DNA from: Nocardia farcinica | Lineage (GTDB): Bacteria; Actinomycetota; Actinomycetes; Mycobacteriales; Mycobacteriaceae | NCBI RefSeq assembly: GCF_001182745.1 | Contig: NZ_LN868939.1 | Location: 1,116,001-1,180,000 of the forward strand | Length of the DNA stretch: 64,000 nt | Direction of reading: 5' to 3' | Shown here: positions 53,248 to 62,728 of the stretch, one piece after another | Layout of the letters: every line of letters starts with the position of its first letter | Numbering within the stretch: position 1 is the stretch's first letter | Position numbers and translations under genes: made by a program | The notes under the pieces: model-generated | Seen by the model: the letters and a program-made list of their open reading frames with translations, nothing else | Told to the model about the DNA's origin: nothing | The model's database searches: none

Positions 53248-55317
53248 TCAGTCCCGCGCGGCGGTCCGGCGCTCCATCAGCATCTGGGTGAAGAACTCGT
53301 AGATCAGCGCCGCCTGGAAGGCCATCTGCTTGTTGTCGGCCGCGCCGCCGTGCCCGCCCTCGATGTTCTCGTGGTACCAGAAGGTGTGCCCCTGTTCCTC
53401 GAGCAGCGCGGCGAACTTGCGCGCGTGCCCGGGATGCACCCGGTCGTCGCGGGTGGAGGTGGTGAGCAGGATCGGCGGGTAGTCCGCGTCCGCCCGCACG
53501 TTCTGGTAGGGGGAGTACTCGCGGATGTAGGCCCATTCCTCCGGCTTGTCCGGGTCACCGTACTCGGCCATCCAGGACGCGCCGGCCAGCAGCAGGTGGT
53601 AGCGCTTCATGTCCAGCAGCGGCACCTGGCAGACGATGGCGCCGAACAGTTCCGGATAGCGGGTGAGCATCACGCCCATCAGCAGGCCGCCGTTGCTGCC
53701 ACCCACCGCGCCGAGCTGATCGGGGGTGGTGATGCCGCGTGCGACGAGGTCGCGGGCGATGGCGGCGAAGTCCTCGTACACCTTGTGCCGGTTGGCCTTC
53801 TGTACCGAGGTGTGCCATTCCGGGCCGTACTCCCCGCCGCCGCGGATGTTGGTCATCACCCAGGTGCCGCCGCGCTCGAGCCAGCCCATGCCGGACGCGC
53901 CGCTGTAGGCGGGCGTGCGGGACACCTCGAATCCGCCGTAGCCCGACATCACCGTCGGTCCCGGGCTGCCCTTGCGGTCGCGGTGCCGGATCACGAAGTA
54001 CGGCACCATGGTCGAGTCGTCGGAGCGGGCGAAGAACTGTTCGGTCTCGATGCCCGCGGCGTCGAAGAAGCCGGGTTCCTGTTTGAGCGTGGTGGTCGGC
54101 CCGCCCACCGAACCGGCCAGCAGAGTCGCCGGGGTGGTGAAACCACTTGTGGTGAGCATGAACTCGTCGCCGCCCTCGAGCGGGTCGAGGTTGATGACGC
54201 TGGTGGTGGCCATCGGCGGGGTGTCGGCGAGCGGCTCGATCGCCCAGCCGTCCGCACCGGGGGTGAGCACGTGCAGCTTGGTCTGCACGTCCTGCAACGT
54301 GATGAGCAACAGGTGGTTCTCGGTCCAGCCGTAGCCGTGCAGTGAGGTGTGCGCGTCCGGGGTGAACAGCACGTCGAAGCGGCGCTCACCGGCCAGGAAG
54401 GACGGGAAGTCGGTGGCCAGCAGTGCGCCGGTCGGGTAGGTGGTGCCGCCGACCTCCCACGGCGACCGCAGCCGCACCAGCAGCCAGTCCTTGTACCAGG
54501 ATTCGCTGGCGTCGGTGGGCACCTCCAGCAGCCGCGGGGTGCCGTCCGGGTCGAGGAGGTAGACCTCCTCGTTGAAGAAGTCGGTGGCGCGGCCGACGAA
54601 GTGCCGTTCGTAGCCGGGGGTCCGGTCGTAGCCGGCCGAGACCGCCACGTCGCCCGGTTCGCCCTCGAACACCGTGCGCGCCTGCTCCAGCGGGGTGCCG
54701 CGCCGCCACCGCTTGGCGATGCGCGGGTAGCCGGAGTCGGTGAGCGAGCCGGGCCCGAAATCGGTGCCGACGTAGACCTCGTCGGCGTCGATCCAGCGGA
54801 TCTCCGACTTCGCCTCGGGCAGGTAGAAGCCGCCGTCCTCGGGGGCGACGAACTGCCGCGTCTCGATGTCGAATTCGCGCACCACCTTGGCGTCCGCGCC
54901 GCCGCGGGACAGGCTGATCAGGGCGCGGCGCTGCTCGGGGCGCAGCACCGCCGCGCCGCCCCACACCCAGTTCTCCTCCTCTTGATCGGCGAGCGCGTCG
55001 AGGTCGATGAGCACGTCCCAGTCCGGCGACGGCTGGGCGTACTCGGCGAAGGTGGTGCGCCGCCACACTCCGCGCGGGTGCTCGGCGTCGCGCCAGAAGT
55101 TGTACAGCCACCGGCCGCGGCGGCCGGGGTAGGCGATCTTGGTGTCGGTGTCGAGCATGTCGAGGATGCGCTGCTCGAGCCGGGCGAACCGCTCGGTGGC
55201 GGCGAAACGCGCTGCGACCACCTCGTTATGGGCTCGGGCCCAGTCCAGGGCGCGCTCGTCGGTCACATCCTCGAGCCAGAGGTACGGATCGGTCACATTC
55301 TGCTCCACGCCGCTCAT
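53248..55317 (-). CDS. Prolyl oligopeptidase family serine peptidase (S9)
   Basis: 689 residues: a seven-bladed propeller N-terminal domain and an alpha/beta-hydrolase domain with catalytic Ser in GGSNGGLLMG, Asp in TRDDRVHP and His in EGGHGGAAD. The oxyanion/substrate loop NIRGGGEYGPEWH is present. It cleaves short peptides after proline and related residues. ATG 55317 gives MSGVEQNVTDPYLWLEDV, the usual beginning of the family; longer starts are not supported. It matches the S9 peptidase in the mycobacterial order. Confidence 0.94.
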   Translation of the reverse strand: MSGVEQNVTDPYLWLEDVTDERALDWARAHNEVVAARFAATERFARLEQRILDMLDTDTKIAYPGRRGRWLYNFWRDAEHPRGVWRRTTFAEYAQPSPDWDVLIDLDALADQEEENWVWGGAAVLRPEQRRALISLSRGGADAKVVREFDIETRQFVAPEDGGFYLPEAKSEIRWIDADEVYVGTDFGPGSLTDSGYPRIAKRWRRGTPLEQARTVFEGEPGDVAVSAGYDRTPGYERHFVGRATDFFNEEVYLLDPDGTPRLLEVPTDASESWYKDWLLVRLRSPWEVGGTTYPTGALLATDFPSFLAGERRFDVLFTPDAHTSLHGYGWTENHLLLITLQDVQTKLHVLTPGADGWAIEPLADTPPMATTSVINLDPLEGGDEFMLTTSGFTTPATLLAGSVGGPTTTLKQEPGFFDAAGIETEQFFARSDDSTMVPYFVIRHRDRKGSPGPTVMSGYGGFEVSRTPAYSGASGMGWLERGGTWVMTNIRGGGEYGPEWHTSVQKANRHKVYEDFAAIARDLVARGITTPDQLGAVGGSNGGLLMGVMLTRYPELFGAIVCQVPLLDMKRYHLLLAGASWMAEYGDPDKPEEWAYIREYSPYQNVRADADYPPILLTTSTRDDRVHPGHARKFAALLEEQGHTFWYHENIEGGHGGAADNKQMAFQAALIYEFFTQMLMERRTAARD

Positions 55318-55455
55318 GCCCACATTGTGGCCGAGCCGATTCGCGCCCGCGTGCGCGGACGGCGGATGCGCTCGGCGCGGCGCGCGGCAGGGATGCTCAT
55401 GAGTTGCCGTGGCCTCGTAGGATCGCCACCACGCACGAGCGAACAGGAGTCCGAT

Positions 55456-56340
55456 ATGTCTCCCTTCCTCTGGGAGCAGCATTGCTGCCTGCCGCTGACA
55501 CCCGATGCCGAGGTCGCCGAGCTGGCTCGTTATCCGCTCGGCTCCTATCTGTCGGTCAACGTCGGCTATTCGCGTCAGCGCACGACAGACACCCTGGAGC
55601 TACTGCACGCCTTCCGGGCCGCCGCGGTGGCCGACGGCCGCTTCCGCCTGGTCGAGACCCTGGCCGACGTCGGCGCGCCCGGCGCCATCGCGTTGGCTTT
55701 CGACCTCGAGGACGCCGGTCCGCTCGGCGGTGACCTGGACACCGTGCGCGTCTTCCACGAGCTCGGTGTCCGCTCGCTGCTGCCCACCTACAACCACGCC
55801 AACGCCGCGGGCTGCGGCTGCCTGGACACCGAGGACACCGGCCTCGACCTCGCCGAGCACACCGACGTCCCGATGATCTACAGCCACGCCAATTTCGCCG
55901 CGCTGTGGGAACATCCGCGCAACATCACCGACGACCAGGCTCGCGCCTGCGCGGCGACCGGCGGGGTGATCGGGATCAACGGCGTGGGCATCTTCCTCGG
56001 CCGCAACCGGCCCGAGCAGGCCGCCGAGCGGGTCGAGGCGATGGCCGATCACATCCAGTACGGCGCCGAGCTGGTCGGTATCGAGCACATCGGCATCGGC
56101 TCGGACTACTCCTTCGACGCCGCCGATTTCAACGCCGAACTCACCGAGAACCCCGGCGCCTTCTCCGACGCCTACACCGCCTGGGGCCCGCTGCAGTGGA
56201 CCGCTCCCGAGGAACTGCTCGGGCTCGACAGCGTGCCCGGTCTGGACCAGGTGCTCGCCGCCCGCGGTTTCACCCCGGCCGATCTGGCGGCGGTGTTCGG
56301 CGGCAACTTCTGCCGCGCCGCGGCGAAGGTGTGGCGGTAG
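55456..56340 (+). CDS. M19-like (renal dipeptidase) protein with altered metal site
   Basis: 294 residues, shorter than the usual 350-400. M19 features: SVNVGYSRQ..., FDLEDAGPLGGDLDTVRVFHELGVRSLLPTYNHANAAGCGC, YSHANFAALWEHPRNITDDQARACAATGGVIGINGVGIFLG, and ELVGIEHIGIGSDYSFD. The N-terminal HxD that binds zinc is EQHCCLPL, Cys in place of Asp, so the metal site may differ. ATG 55456 starts just after a GGAG. Function is uncertain: a dipeptidase-like hydrolase of peptides or amides. Confidence 0.8.
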   Translation: MSPFLWEQHCCLPLTPDAEVAELARYPLGSYLSVNVGYSRQRTTDTLELLHAFRAAAVADGRFRLVETLADVGAPGAIALAFDLEDAGPLGGDLDTVRVFHELGVRSLLPTYNHANAAGCGCLDTEDTGLDLAEHTDVPMIYSHANFAALWEHPRNITDDQARACAATGGVIGINGVGIFLGRNRPEQAAERVEAMADHIQYGAELVGIEHIGIGSDYSFDAADFNAELTENPGAFSDAYTAWGPLQWTAPEELLGLDSVPGLDQVLAARGFTPADLAAVFGGNFCRAAAKVWR

Positions 56341-56342
56341 CG

Positions 56343-57389
56343 CTAGTCGGCCAGCCGGACCAGCATCTTGCCGACGTTGGCGCCGGACAGCACCCCGAGC
56401 AACGCCGTGGGGGCCTGCTCGAGTCCCTCGTGGACGGTCTGCCTGGTGCGCAGTTCGCCGCGCGCCAGCCAGCCCGCCGCCTTGCCGATGTACTCGCCGA
56501 AACGGTCGAAGTAGCTGTTCACCAGCATGCCCCGCAGCGACACCTCCCGGGTGGCCGCCTTGTACAGGTCGGGGCCGGGTTCGGCCGCCGCACCGTTGTA
56601 GCCGCTGATCGCCCCCACGAGCGCGATCCGGGCGCGCGGTCGCATGGCCTCGACCGCGACCCGCAGGTGTTCGCCGCCGACGCTGTCGAGGTAGACATCG
56701 ATGCCCTCGGGCGCGGCCGCGGCCAGCTGCCCGGCCAGATCGCCCGCCCGGTGATCGAGCGCCGCGTCGAAGCCGAACTCCTCCCGCAGCAGCGCGGTCT
56801 TGGCCGGGCCGCCTGCCGCACCGATCACCCGCCCCGCGCCGAGCAGTTTCGCGAGCTGACCGGCGACGCTGCCGACCGCGCCCGCCGCGGCGGACACGAA
56901 GACCGTGTCCCCCGGCCGCACCGGCGCCACGTCGGTGAGTGCGGCGTAGGCGGTGAGGCCGGTGGTGCCCAGCGCGCCCAGGTACTGCCAGGGCGGCGCC
57001 AGGTCCGGGTCCACCGGGGTCACCGCGGCCGCGTCGAGCACGGCGTAGTCGCGCCAGCCCGCGAAGTGGGTGACGGTGGTGCCCACCGGCACCGCGGGCG
57101 CACGGGAGGCGATCACCTCGCCCACCGCCGACCCCTCCAGCGGCGCGCCGATCCGGAACGGCTCGATGTAGGAGGGGCGATCGTCCATCCGCCCCCGCAT
57201 GTACGGGTCCACCGACATCCAGGTGTTGCGCACCAGGACCTGGCCGGGCGCCGGTTCCGGGACCGGTCGCGTCACCAGGGCGAAGTTCGCGGCGGTGGGC
57301 ACGCCGTCCGGCCGGGCGGCCAGCTGGAACTCCCGGCCCGTCCGGGGCAGCCCGGTCGCGGCGGCCTGTCGCGGTGCTGGCTCGGTCAT
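56343..57389 (-). CDS. NADP-dependent oxidoreductase (MDR superfamily, double-bond reductase type)
   Basis: 348 residues in the zinc-free MDR group: TWMSVDPYMRGRM at the N-terminus, LGALGTTGLTAYAAL, Rossmann motif AAAGAVGSVAGQLAKLLGA and the closing GKMLVRLAD. These enzymes reduce activated C=C bonds of leukotriene-like or quinone substrates with NADPH. ATG 57389. It follows the AraC regulator on the same strand by 155 bp and is its likely target. Confidence 0.92.
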   Translation of the reverse strand: MTEPAPRQAAATGLPRTGREFQLAARPDGVPTAANFALVTRPVPEPAPGQVLVRNTWMSVDPYMRGRMDDRPSYIEPFRIGAPLEGSAVGEVIASRAPAVPVGTTVTHFAGWRDYAVLDAAAVTPVDPDLAPPWQYLGALGTTGLTAYAALTDVAPVRPGDTVFVSAAAGAVGSVAGQLAKLLGAGRVIGAAGGPAKTALLREEFGFDAALDHRAGDLAGQLAAAAPEGIDVYLDSVGGEHLRVAVEAMRPRARIALVGAISGYNGAAAEPGPDLYKAATREVSLRGMLVNSYFDRFGEYIGKAAGWLARGELRTRQTVHEGLEQAPTALLGVLSGANVGKMLVRLAD

Positions 57390-57485
57390 CGAATTCTCCT
57401 TCTGTGCCAACGATTTTCGGATCCTGCGATCCGTTGCTGTCGACACTAGGGACGGGTACCCGGGCGGCCCAGGTCCGCCGACGAC

Positions 57486-57499
57486 AGGGACCGGTCCCT
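57486..57499. promoter_or_regulatory. Perfect 14-bp palindrome between the AraC gene and the MDR reductase
   Basis: AGGGACCGGTCCCT, self-complementary, about 97 bp upstream of the MDR start and 46 bp after the AraC stop. It could be an operator of the reductase or part of a terminator for the AraC gene. Confidence 0.4.
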
Positions 57500-57544
57500 T
57501 CGCGCCACGCGCGGGACGGCCGCGAGCGGCGGGGTGCGATCCGG

Positions 57545-58585
57545 CTAGCGGTGGTGCAGGCCGGTCGGCGAGACGCCGCGCCAGCGTCTGCTCGCCTTGC
57601 GCAGCGCGCGGTCGTCGGTGAAGCCGAGCCGCTCGGCGACCGCGGCGGTGGTGCGCCCGCCGGCCAGCAGGACGCGGGCCCGTTCGTGGCGGGCCAGATC
57701 CAGTTCCTGCCGCCAGGTCGTGCCGTGTGCGGCGAGCCGCCGTTGCAGGGTCCGCGGGCTGGTCGCCAGCCGTCGCGCGACCGCGGGCAGTGCGGGTTCG
57801 CCGTCGTCGAGGGCGGCGTCGAGGGCGGCCCGGAAGGCGTCGAGCGGGCCGGGGATCGGCCGCGCGGTGGCGAGCACGAGGTCGGCGTGGTCGCGCAGCA
57901 GGTGCGCCAGCGCCGGATCGGCCCGGGTCAGCGGCGCGGTGGCGTCGTCGGGTGCGAAGGTGATGCTGTCGGCGCCTGCGCCGAACTCGATGCGGCGGGT
58001 GCCGAAGGCGTCCACCAACGCCGAATGCTCGCGCGGTGCGGGACCGGCGAAGGTGACCCGGGCCGGCGTCACCGCCCGCCCGGTCGCCTCCCGCGCGCGG
58101 CGCAGGTAGTAGGCGAGTACGTACTCGTTGATCACCGCGGCCACGGCGGGATCGCCCGCGGTGGTGCGGAATTCGACGGTGAGGCCGTCGTCCTCGCGCA
58201 GCGCGAAGCCCTCGGCCGCCGCGGTCACCAACCGGTGATAGGGCTGGGCCGCGCGCAGCGCCCCGGCCAGCGTGGGCCCGGTGGTCACCAGGTAGTCCCA
58301 GGTGGCCAGCGTGCCGAGCGGCGCGGCCGCGGCGACCGCGAGCCCCGCGCCGCGGCCGTTGCGGGCCAGCAGCTCCCACAGCCGCACCAGCGAGGTCAGC
58401 GGGATGCGGTGCAGTTCGCCGCCGAGCACCGCGTCGTCCGTGCCGGGAATCCGCGCGATCGCGACCGGATCGGGCTGTGATAGCGAAACGACATCACGCA
58501 CCAGGCGGACCAGCTGGGTCGAGGCGGTGTCGTCAATCGGACGCGCCGGTGGCGGAGCGCCCGCGAGCGGCGCGGGCGCGGACAT
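57545..58585 (-). CDS. AraC-family regulator with Arabinose_bd-type N-terminal domain
   Basis: 346 residues from ATG 58585. The N-terminal two thirds matches the sensor domain of AraC regulators such as those of VirS/ArgR-like type (RLVRDVVSLSQPDPVAIARIPGTDD, LWELLARNGRGAGLAVA...). The C-terminal HTH_18 shows AVARRLATSPRTLQRRLAAHGTTWRQELDLARHERARVLL and TAAVAERLGFTDDRALRKASRRWRGVSPTGLHHR. It sits directly upstream of the MDR reductase on the same strand. Earlier in-frame GTGs could lengthen the N-terminus. Confidence 0.88.
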   Translation of the reverse strand: MSAPAPLAGAPPPARPIDDTASTQLVRLVRDVVSLSQPDPVAIARIPGTDDAVLGGELHRIPLTSLVRLWELLARNGRGAGLAVAAAAPLGTLATWDYLVTTGPTLAGALRAAQPYHRLVTAAAEGFALREDDGLTVEFRTTAGDPAVAAVINEYVLAYYLRRAREATGRAVTPARVTFAGPAPREHSALVDAFGTRRIEFGAGADSITFAPDDATAPLTRADPALAHLLRDHADLVLATARPIPGPLDAFRAALDAALDDGEPALPAVARRLATSPRTLQRRLAAHGTTWRQELDLARHERARVLLAGGRTTAAVAERLGFTDDRALRKASRRWRGVSPTGLHHR

Positions 58586-58764
58586 CGCGACCGGTTGCCG
58601 ACCGCTCGTTCCGCCGTTCACCACGGTGACCAGCGTAGTCCCGCCCGCAGGCGGCGGCGCGGCCCGGCGCGGCAGGCGCGGACGCCGCCGCGGCTGTGGC
58701 CTGGATCTCACCGAGGCGGGGGCACGGTGGGTGAACCGAGCGCGGCAGCGTTAGGCTCGCAGAC

Positions 58765-60168
58765 GTGACTTCCCACTACGATGTCGTCGTTCTCGGTGCT
58801 GGTCCCGGCGGTTACGTCGCCGCGATCCGGTCCGCGCAACTCGGCCTGCGAACAGCGGTTGTCGAGCAGAAATACTGGGGTGGTGTGTGCCTGAACGTGG
58901 GCTGCATCCCGTCGAAGGCGCTGCTGCGCAATGCGGAGCTCGCGCACATCTTCCACAAGGAAGCCAAGACGTTCGGAATCTCCGGCGACGTCAGCTTCGA
59001 CTTCGGGGCGGCGTTCGACCGCAGCCGCAAGGTCGCCGACGGCCGCGTCAAGGGCGTCCACTTCCTGATGAAGAAGAACAAGATCGACGAGTTCGACGGC
59101 AAGGGCACGTTCGTCGACGCCAACACCCTCTCGGTGGAACTGAGCAAGGGCGGTACCGAGTCGATCACCTTCGACAACGTCATCATCGCCACGGGCACCG
59201 TCACCAAGCTGCTGCCCGGCACCTCCCGCAGCGCCAACGTGGTCACCTACGAAGAGCAGATCATGACCCGTGACCTGCCGGGTTCGATCCTCATCGTCGG
59301 CGCGGGCGCCATCGGCATGGAGTTCGGCTACGTCCTGAAGAACTACGGCGTGGACGTGCGCATCGTGGAGTTCCTCGACCGCGCGCTGCCCAACGAGGAC
59401 GCCGACGTCTCCAAGGAGATCACCAAGGCCTACAAGAAGCTCGGCATCACCATCACCACCGGTGCCGCCGTGCAGTCCATCGACGACGACGGCACCAAGG
59501 TGACCGTCGCCATCAAGGACAACAAGTCCGGTTCGGTGGAGACCGTCACCGTGGACAAGGTGCTGCAGGCCGTCGGCTTCGCGCCCCGGGTGGAGGGCTA
59601 CGGCCTGGAGAACACCGGTGTCGCGCTCACCGACCGCGGCGCCATCGCCATCGACGACAACATGCGCACCAACGTCCCGCACATCTACGCCATCGGTGAC
59701 GTCACCGCCAAGCTGCAGCTGGCCCACGTCGCCGAGGCGCAGGGCGTGGTCGCGGCCGAGACCATCGCCGGCGCGCCGACGCTCACCCTGGGCGACTACC
59801 GGATGATGCCGCGCGCGACCTTCTGCCAGCCGCAGGTCGCCAGCTTCGGCCTCACCGAGGAGCAGGCGCGGGCCGAGGGCTACGACGTGAAGGTCGCGAC
59901 CTTCCCGTTCACCGCCAACGGCAAGGCGCACGGCCTCGGCGATCCCACCGGTTTCGTCAAGCTCATCTCCGACGCCCGCTACGGCGAGCTCCTCGGCGGC
60001 CACCTCATCGGCCCGGATGTCTCCGAGCTGTTGCCGGAGCTGACGCTGGCCCAGAAGTGGGATCTCACCGTCAACGAGCTCACCCGCAACGTGCACACCC
60101 ACCCGACCCTCAGCGAGGCGCTGCAGGAGGCCTTCCACGGCCTGGCCGGGCACATGATCAACTTCTGA
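58765..60168 (+). CDS. lpd: Dihydrolipoyl dehydrogenase
   Basis: 467-residue E3 flavoprotein that reoxidises dihydrolipoamide in 2-oxo-acid dehydrogenases and, in mycobacteria, a peroxidase complex. FAD loop [20 protein letters not shown], redox disulfide C42/C47 in [16 protein letters not shown] loop [17 protein letters not shown], and the catalytic His in [14 protein letters not shown] 58765. It matches lpdC of the mycobacterial order. A hairpin follows the stop. Confidence 0.98.
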   Translation: MTSHYDVVVLGAGPGGYVAAIRSAQLGLRTAVVEQKYWGGVCLNVGCIPSKALLRNAELAHIFHKEAKTFGISGDVSFDFGAAFDRSRKVADGRVKGVHFLMKKNKIDEFDGKGTFVDANTLSVELSKGGTESITFDNVIIATGTVTKLLPGTSRSANVVTYEEQIMTRDLPGSILIVGAGAIGMEFGYVLKNYGVDVRIVEFLDRALPNEDADVSKEITKAYKKLGITITTGAAVQSIDDDGTKVTVAIKDNKSGSVETVTVDKVLQAVGFAPRVEGYGLENTGVALTDRGAIAIDDNMRTNVPHIYAIGDVTAKLQLAHVAEAQGVVAAETIAGAPTLTLGDYRMMPRATFCQPQVASFGLTEEQARAEGYDVKVATFPFTANGKAHGLGDPTGFVKLISDARYGELLGGHLIGPDVSELLPELTLAQKWDLTVNELTRNVHTHPTLSEALQEAFHGLAGHMINF

Positions 60169-60183
60169 TCGCCGGACCCGCTC

Positions 60184-60219
60184 GACGGCGCCCGTGGCCC
60201 CGACGGCCCGGGCGCCGTC
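60184..60219 (+). terminator. Hairpin downstream of lpd
   Basis: GACGGCGCCCG (60184-60194) pairs perfectly with CGGGCGCCGTC (60209-60219) around a 14-base loop, 16 bp after the lpd stop. No U-run. Confidence 0.65.
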
Positions 60220-60309
60220 GTCGTAGCAGGCGGGTTGCTCGCCGCGCGGTGCCGGATCGAATCGCGCTGGCGCGCTGCCGTTCCGGTGCCGGTGTGTTTG
60301 ACTGGCGCG

Positions 60310-61014
60310 ATGCGTCGCTCATGGATCATCGGGACCGCCGCCGGACTCGTGCTGGTGCTCGTGGTGCTGATCGGTGGATACCGCTTGGTCGGTTCGCGCA
60401 CCTATCAGGTGGCCGGCCGGTTGGTCGACCGCGTGGACACCACCGAGAAGCTGGTCGCCCTCACCCTCGACGACGGGCCTAGCGAGCGCGCCACCGAAGT
60501 CCTGCGCGTTCTCGCCGAGCTCGACGTCCGCGCCACCTTCTACCTCAACGGGCGCGATCTCGACGCCCGCCCCGAGCTCGGCCGCGCCATCGCCGCCGCG
60601 GGCCACGAGCTGGGCAACCACACCTACAGCCACCGCCGCATGCTCTTCGTTTCCCCCGCCACCGTGCGCGAGGAAGTCGAACGCACCGACACCGCCATCC
60701 GCGCCACCGGCTACCAGGGCCCGGTCACCTTCCGCCCGCCCTACGGCAAGAAACTCTGGTCCCTGCCGCGCTACCTCGCCGACCACGACCGCACCACGAT
60801 CATGTGGGACGTGGAACCCGACTCCGGCACCACCGCCGACGCCGCCACCATCGCCGAGCAAGCCGTGCGCGAAACCCGCCCCGGCTCGATCATCCTGCTG
60901 CACGTCATGTACGGCAAAGCCGCCGAATCCCTCGCCGCCATCCCCCGTATCGTCAGCGACCTGCGCGCCCAGGGCTACCGTTTCGTCACCGTCTCCGACC
61001 TCCTCACCCACTGA
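60310..61014 (+). CDS. Membrane-anchored polysaccharide deacetylase (NodB domain)
   Basis: 234 residues: one N-terminal membrane segment (IIGTAAGLVLVLVVLIGGYRL) and a NodB deacetylase domain with metal/catalytic motifs TLDDGPSERAT (Asp-Asp), NHTYSHRRM (HxxxH) and RPPYGKK. It likely removes acetyl groups from peptidoglycan or other envelope sugar polymers outside the membrane. ATG 60310. Its 3' end overlaps that of the next minus-strand gene by 11 bp. Confidence 0.92.
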   Translation: MRRSWIIGTAAGLVLVLVVLIGGYRLVGSRTYQVAGRLVDRVDTTEKLVALTLDDGPSERATEVLRVLAELDVRATFYLNGRDLDARPELGRAIAAAGHELGNHTYSHRRMLFVSPATVREEVERTDTAIRATGYQGPVTFRPPYGKKLWSLPRYLADHDRTTIMWDVEPDSGTTADAATIAEQAVRETRPGSIILLHVMYGKAAESLAAIPRIVSDLRAQGYRFVTVSDLLTH

Positions 61015-61435
61015 CCCGTTCCAGGAGGCCGTAGGCGCGGCGCGGGGTGAGGCGGGCGAGGACGCGGCGGTCGGCGGCCATGGCGCGGCGGTAGTCGGTC
61101 CAGTCGGGGTGTTCGCCCGCGGCGAGGCGGTAGTAGTCGACGAGGGCGTCGATCGCGGGGTCGTCGGGGGTGGTGGCGACGGGGGTGAGGGTGACGTCGG
61201 CTTCTAGGACGACGTAGGAGCGGAAGTCCGCGCTGGTGACGTGCAGGGCGGCCCAGGGCTCGCGGCGCAGGTTGTGGTATTTCGCGCGGTCGGCGGTGAT
61301 GGAGATGAGGACGGCACCGTCGGGGGCGACCGTGTGCAGGACGTTGGACAGTTGCGGCCGGCCGTCGCGCCGGATCGCGGTCAGCACGGAACGCTGGGTG
61401 CCGCGGGCGAATTCGAGTGCCTGATCGAGGTCCAT
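61004..61435 (-). CDS. PPOX-class (F420-dependent) flavin/deazaflavin oxidoreductase
   Basis: 143 residues with the split-barrel fold: LEFARGTQRSVLTAIRRDGRPQLSNVLHTVAPDGAVLISITADRAKYHNLRREPWAALHV, then the long C-terminal helix DYRRAMAADRRVLARLTPRRAYGL. This matches the PPOX F420-dependent oxidoreductases of actinobacteria (Rv1155-like). Substrate unknown. ATG 61435. It is convergent with, and overlaps, the deacetylase gene. Confidence 0.9.
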   Translation of the reverse strand: MDLDQALEFARGTQRSVLTAIRRDGRPQLSNVLHTVAPDGAVLISITADRAKYHNLRREPWAALHVTSADFRSYVVLEADVTLTPVATTPDDPAIDALVDYYRLAAGEHPDWTDYRRAMAADRRVLARLTPRRAYGLLERVSG

Positions 61436-61514
61436 GCGCACTGCAACCACGCCGGGCGCGGCAACCTTCCCGCGGGTGCGGGGCCGGACTCGCCTGCCCC
61501 GCACGAGTGGCGGC

Positions 61515-61889
61515 TCAGACCCACTGCACCAGCTGGAAGATGATGCCGTTCGGGTCGCGCATCTGGAAGTAGCGCTCGCCCCATTCCTCGGTCTCGATCG
61601 GGGTCACGATCGGCACGCCCGCCGCGCGCAGCCGGTCGTATTCGGCGTCGATGTTCTCCACCACGAAGACGACCAGCAGGCCCTGACCCGCACTGCCCGC
61701 GATCTCAGCCGGTTTGAAGGTGGACAGGCCGGTGCGCAGGAAGATCAGGTTCGGCGCGTCCGGCCGGGTGAGCGAGACGAAACCGTCGGCCGACATCTGT
61801 TCGGTGAAGCCGAAGTGTTCGGTGACGAACTTCGCCGACGCGGCGGGGTTTGCGACGTTGAGCGAGATGGCGTTGGCGGTGATCTGCAA
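61515..61889 (-). CDS. VOC-family (glyoxalase-like) protein
   Basis: 124 residues with the paired beta-alpha-beta-beta-beta fold: ANAISLNVANPAASAKFVTEHFGFTEQMSADGFVSLTRPDAPNLIFL and GLLVVFVVENIDAEYDRLRAAGVPIVTPIETEEWGERYFQMRDPNGIIFQLVQWV. The E/Q in the closing strand is typical of metal-binding VOC proteins. TTG 61889 is chosen because GGGAG sits just upstream; longer starts run through the dyad. It is probably controlled by that dyad. Confidence 0.87.
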   Translation of the reverse strand: MQITANAISLNVANPAASAKFVTEHFGFTEQMSADGFVSLTRPDAPNLIFLRTGLSTFKPAEIAGSAGQGLLVVFVVENIDAEYDRLRAAGVPIVTPIETEEWGERYFQMRDPNGIIFQLVQWV

Positions 61890-61916
61890 GGGCGCTCCCT
61901 GGGTCGGTTCAGGCAA

Positions 61917-61949
61917 TACCGTACATAGTACGTTGTACAGCATACGGTA
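61917..61949. promoter_or_regulatory. 33-bp dyad upstream of the VOC gene (probable operator)
   Basis: Symmetric pattern TACCGTA, four bases, GTAC, three bases, GTAC, four bases, TACGGTA. Its AT content is well above the neighbours. The centre is 44 bp upstream of the TTG start, the place for a repressor. The binder is unknown. Confidence 0.75.
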
Positions 61950-61989
61950 ATTCCCGGCATGGCATGTGAACCCGATCACAACCCGGTCT

Positions 61990-62535
61990 TCAGAGCCGGT
62001 CGCGTTGGATCCGCAGCGCGGTGATGGTGGCCGCCAGGCCCTCGTACTGGTTCACGAGCAGCACGATCTCGACGAGTTCGCGGTCGTCGTAGTACTCGGC
62101 GAGCTCCGCCCAGGCCGCGTCGTCGATGTCGCGGGTGGTGGTGAGCTGGTCGACGGCGTCGAGCAGGGCGCGGTGTTTCGGTGTCCAGGCCGGATCGGCG
62201 GGACCGATCCGCAGCCGGGCGAGGATCTCCGGGGTGACGCCCGCGCGCCTGCCCAGGCGGATGTGGTGGTCCATCTCGTACTCACAGCCGCGCAGGTGCG
62301 CGACCCGGATGATGACGAGTTCGGATTCGTGGCGGGGCAGCCGCCCGCCCGGCATGAGCTTGCCGGAGAAGTGCAGCCAGCCGCGGAACAGGCCCCTGGT
62401 GCGGCCGAGCGTGCTGAACAGATGCGCGTCCGGTACGCCCGCGACCCGGGAAAGAACCTGCCAGACAACCCAGTTGATCGGACCGAGTTCCCGCAACCGA
62501 CCCGGTTCGATGCGCGCTCGTGAGGTCGAAGTCAT
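61990..62535 (-). CDS. Carboxymuconolactone-decarboxylase-family protein
   Basis: 181 residues: the CMD fold with LPRHESELVIIRVAHLRGCEYEMDHHIRLGRRAGVTPEILARL and a second helical part with ELAEYYDDRELVEIVLLVNQYEGLAATITALRIQRDRL. The CxxC of AhpD-like peroxidases is not present; only one Cys remains (GCEYEMDHH). It corresponds to the CMD gene after lpdC in mycobacteria. ATG 62535. The stop is 41 bp from the VOC dyad. Confidence 0.87.
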   Translation of the reverse strand: MTSTSRARIEPGRLRELGPINWVVWQVLSRVAGVPDAHLFSTLGRTRGLFRGWLHFSGKLMPGGRLPRHESELVIIRVAHLRGCEYEMDHHIRLGRRAGVTPEILARLRIGPADPAWTPKHRALLDAVDQLTTTRDIDDAAWAELAEYYDDRELVEIVLLVNQYEGLAATITALRIQRDRL

Positions 62536-62728
62536 CGCCGCCGCCTTCCGCCGTCCACCGGGCCCGGGCGCCGTCGCCGGACCGTGCGCCGAGCCTACCT
62601 TCCGGTCGTCCGGCACGGCCGTTCGCGACCTTCCGGTGGTTTTCCCCGCCGCGTACCGGCATCATCAGTACCGGTGCGGGGGTGGGGCGCCTCGTGCCAC
62701 GGTGACGAAGAGGGGCTGAGGTCGACGG

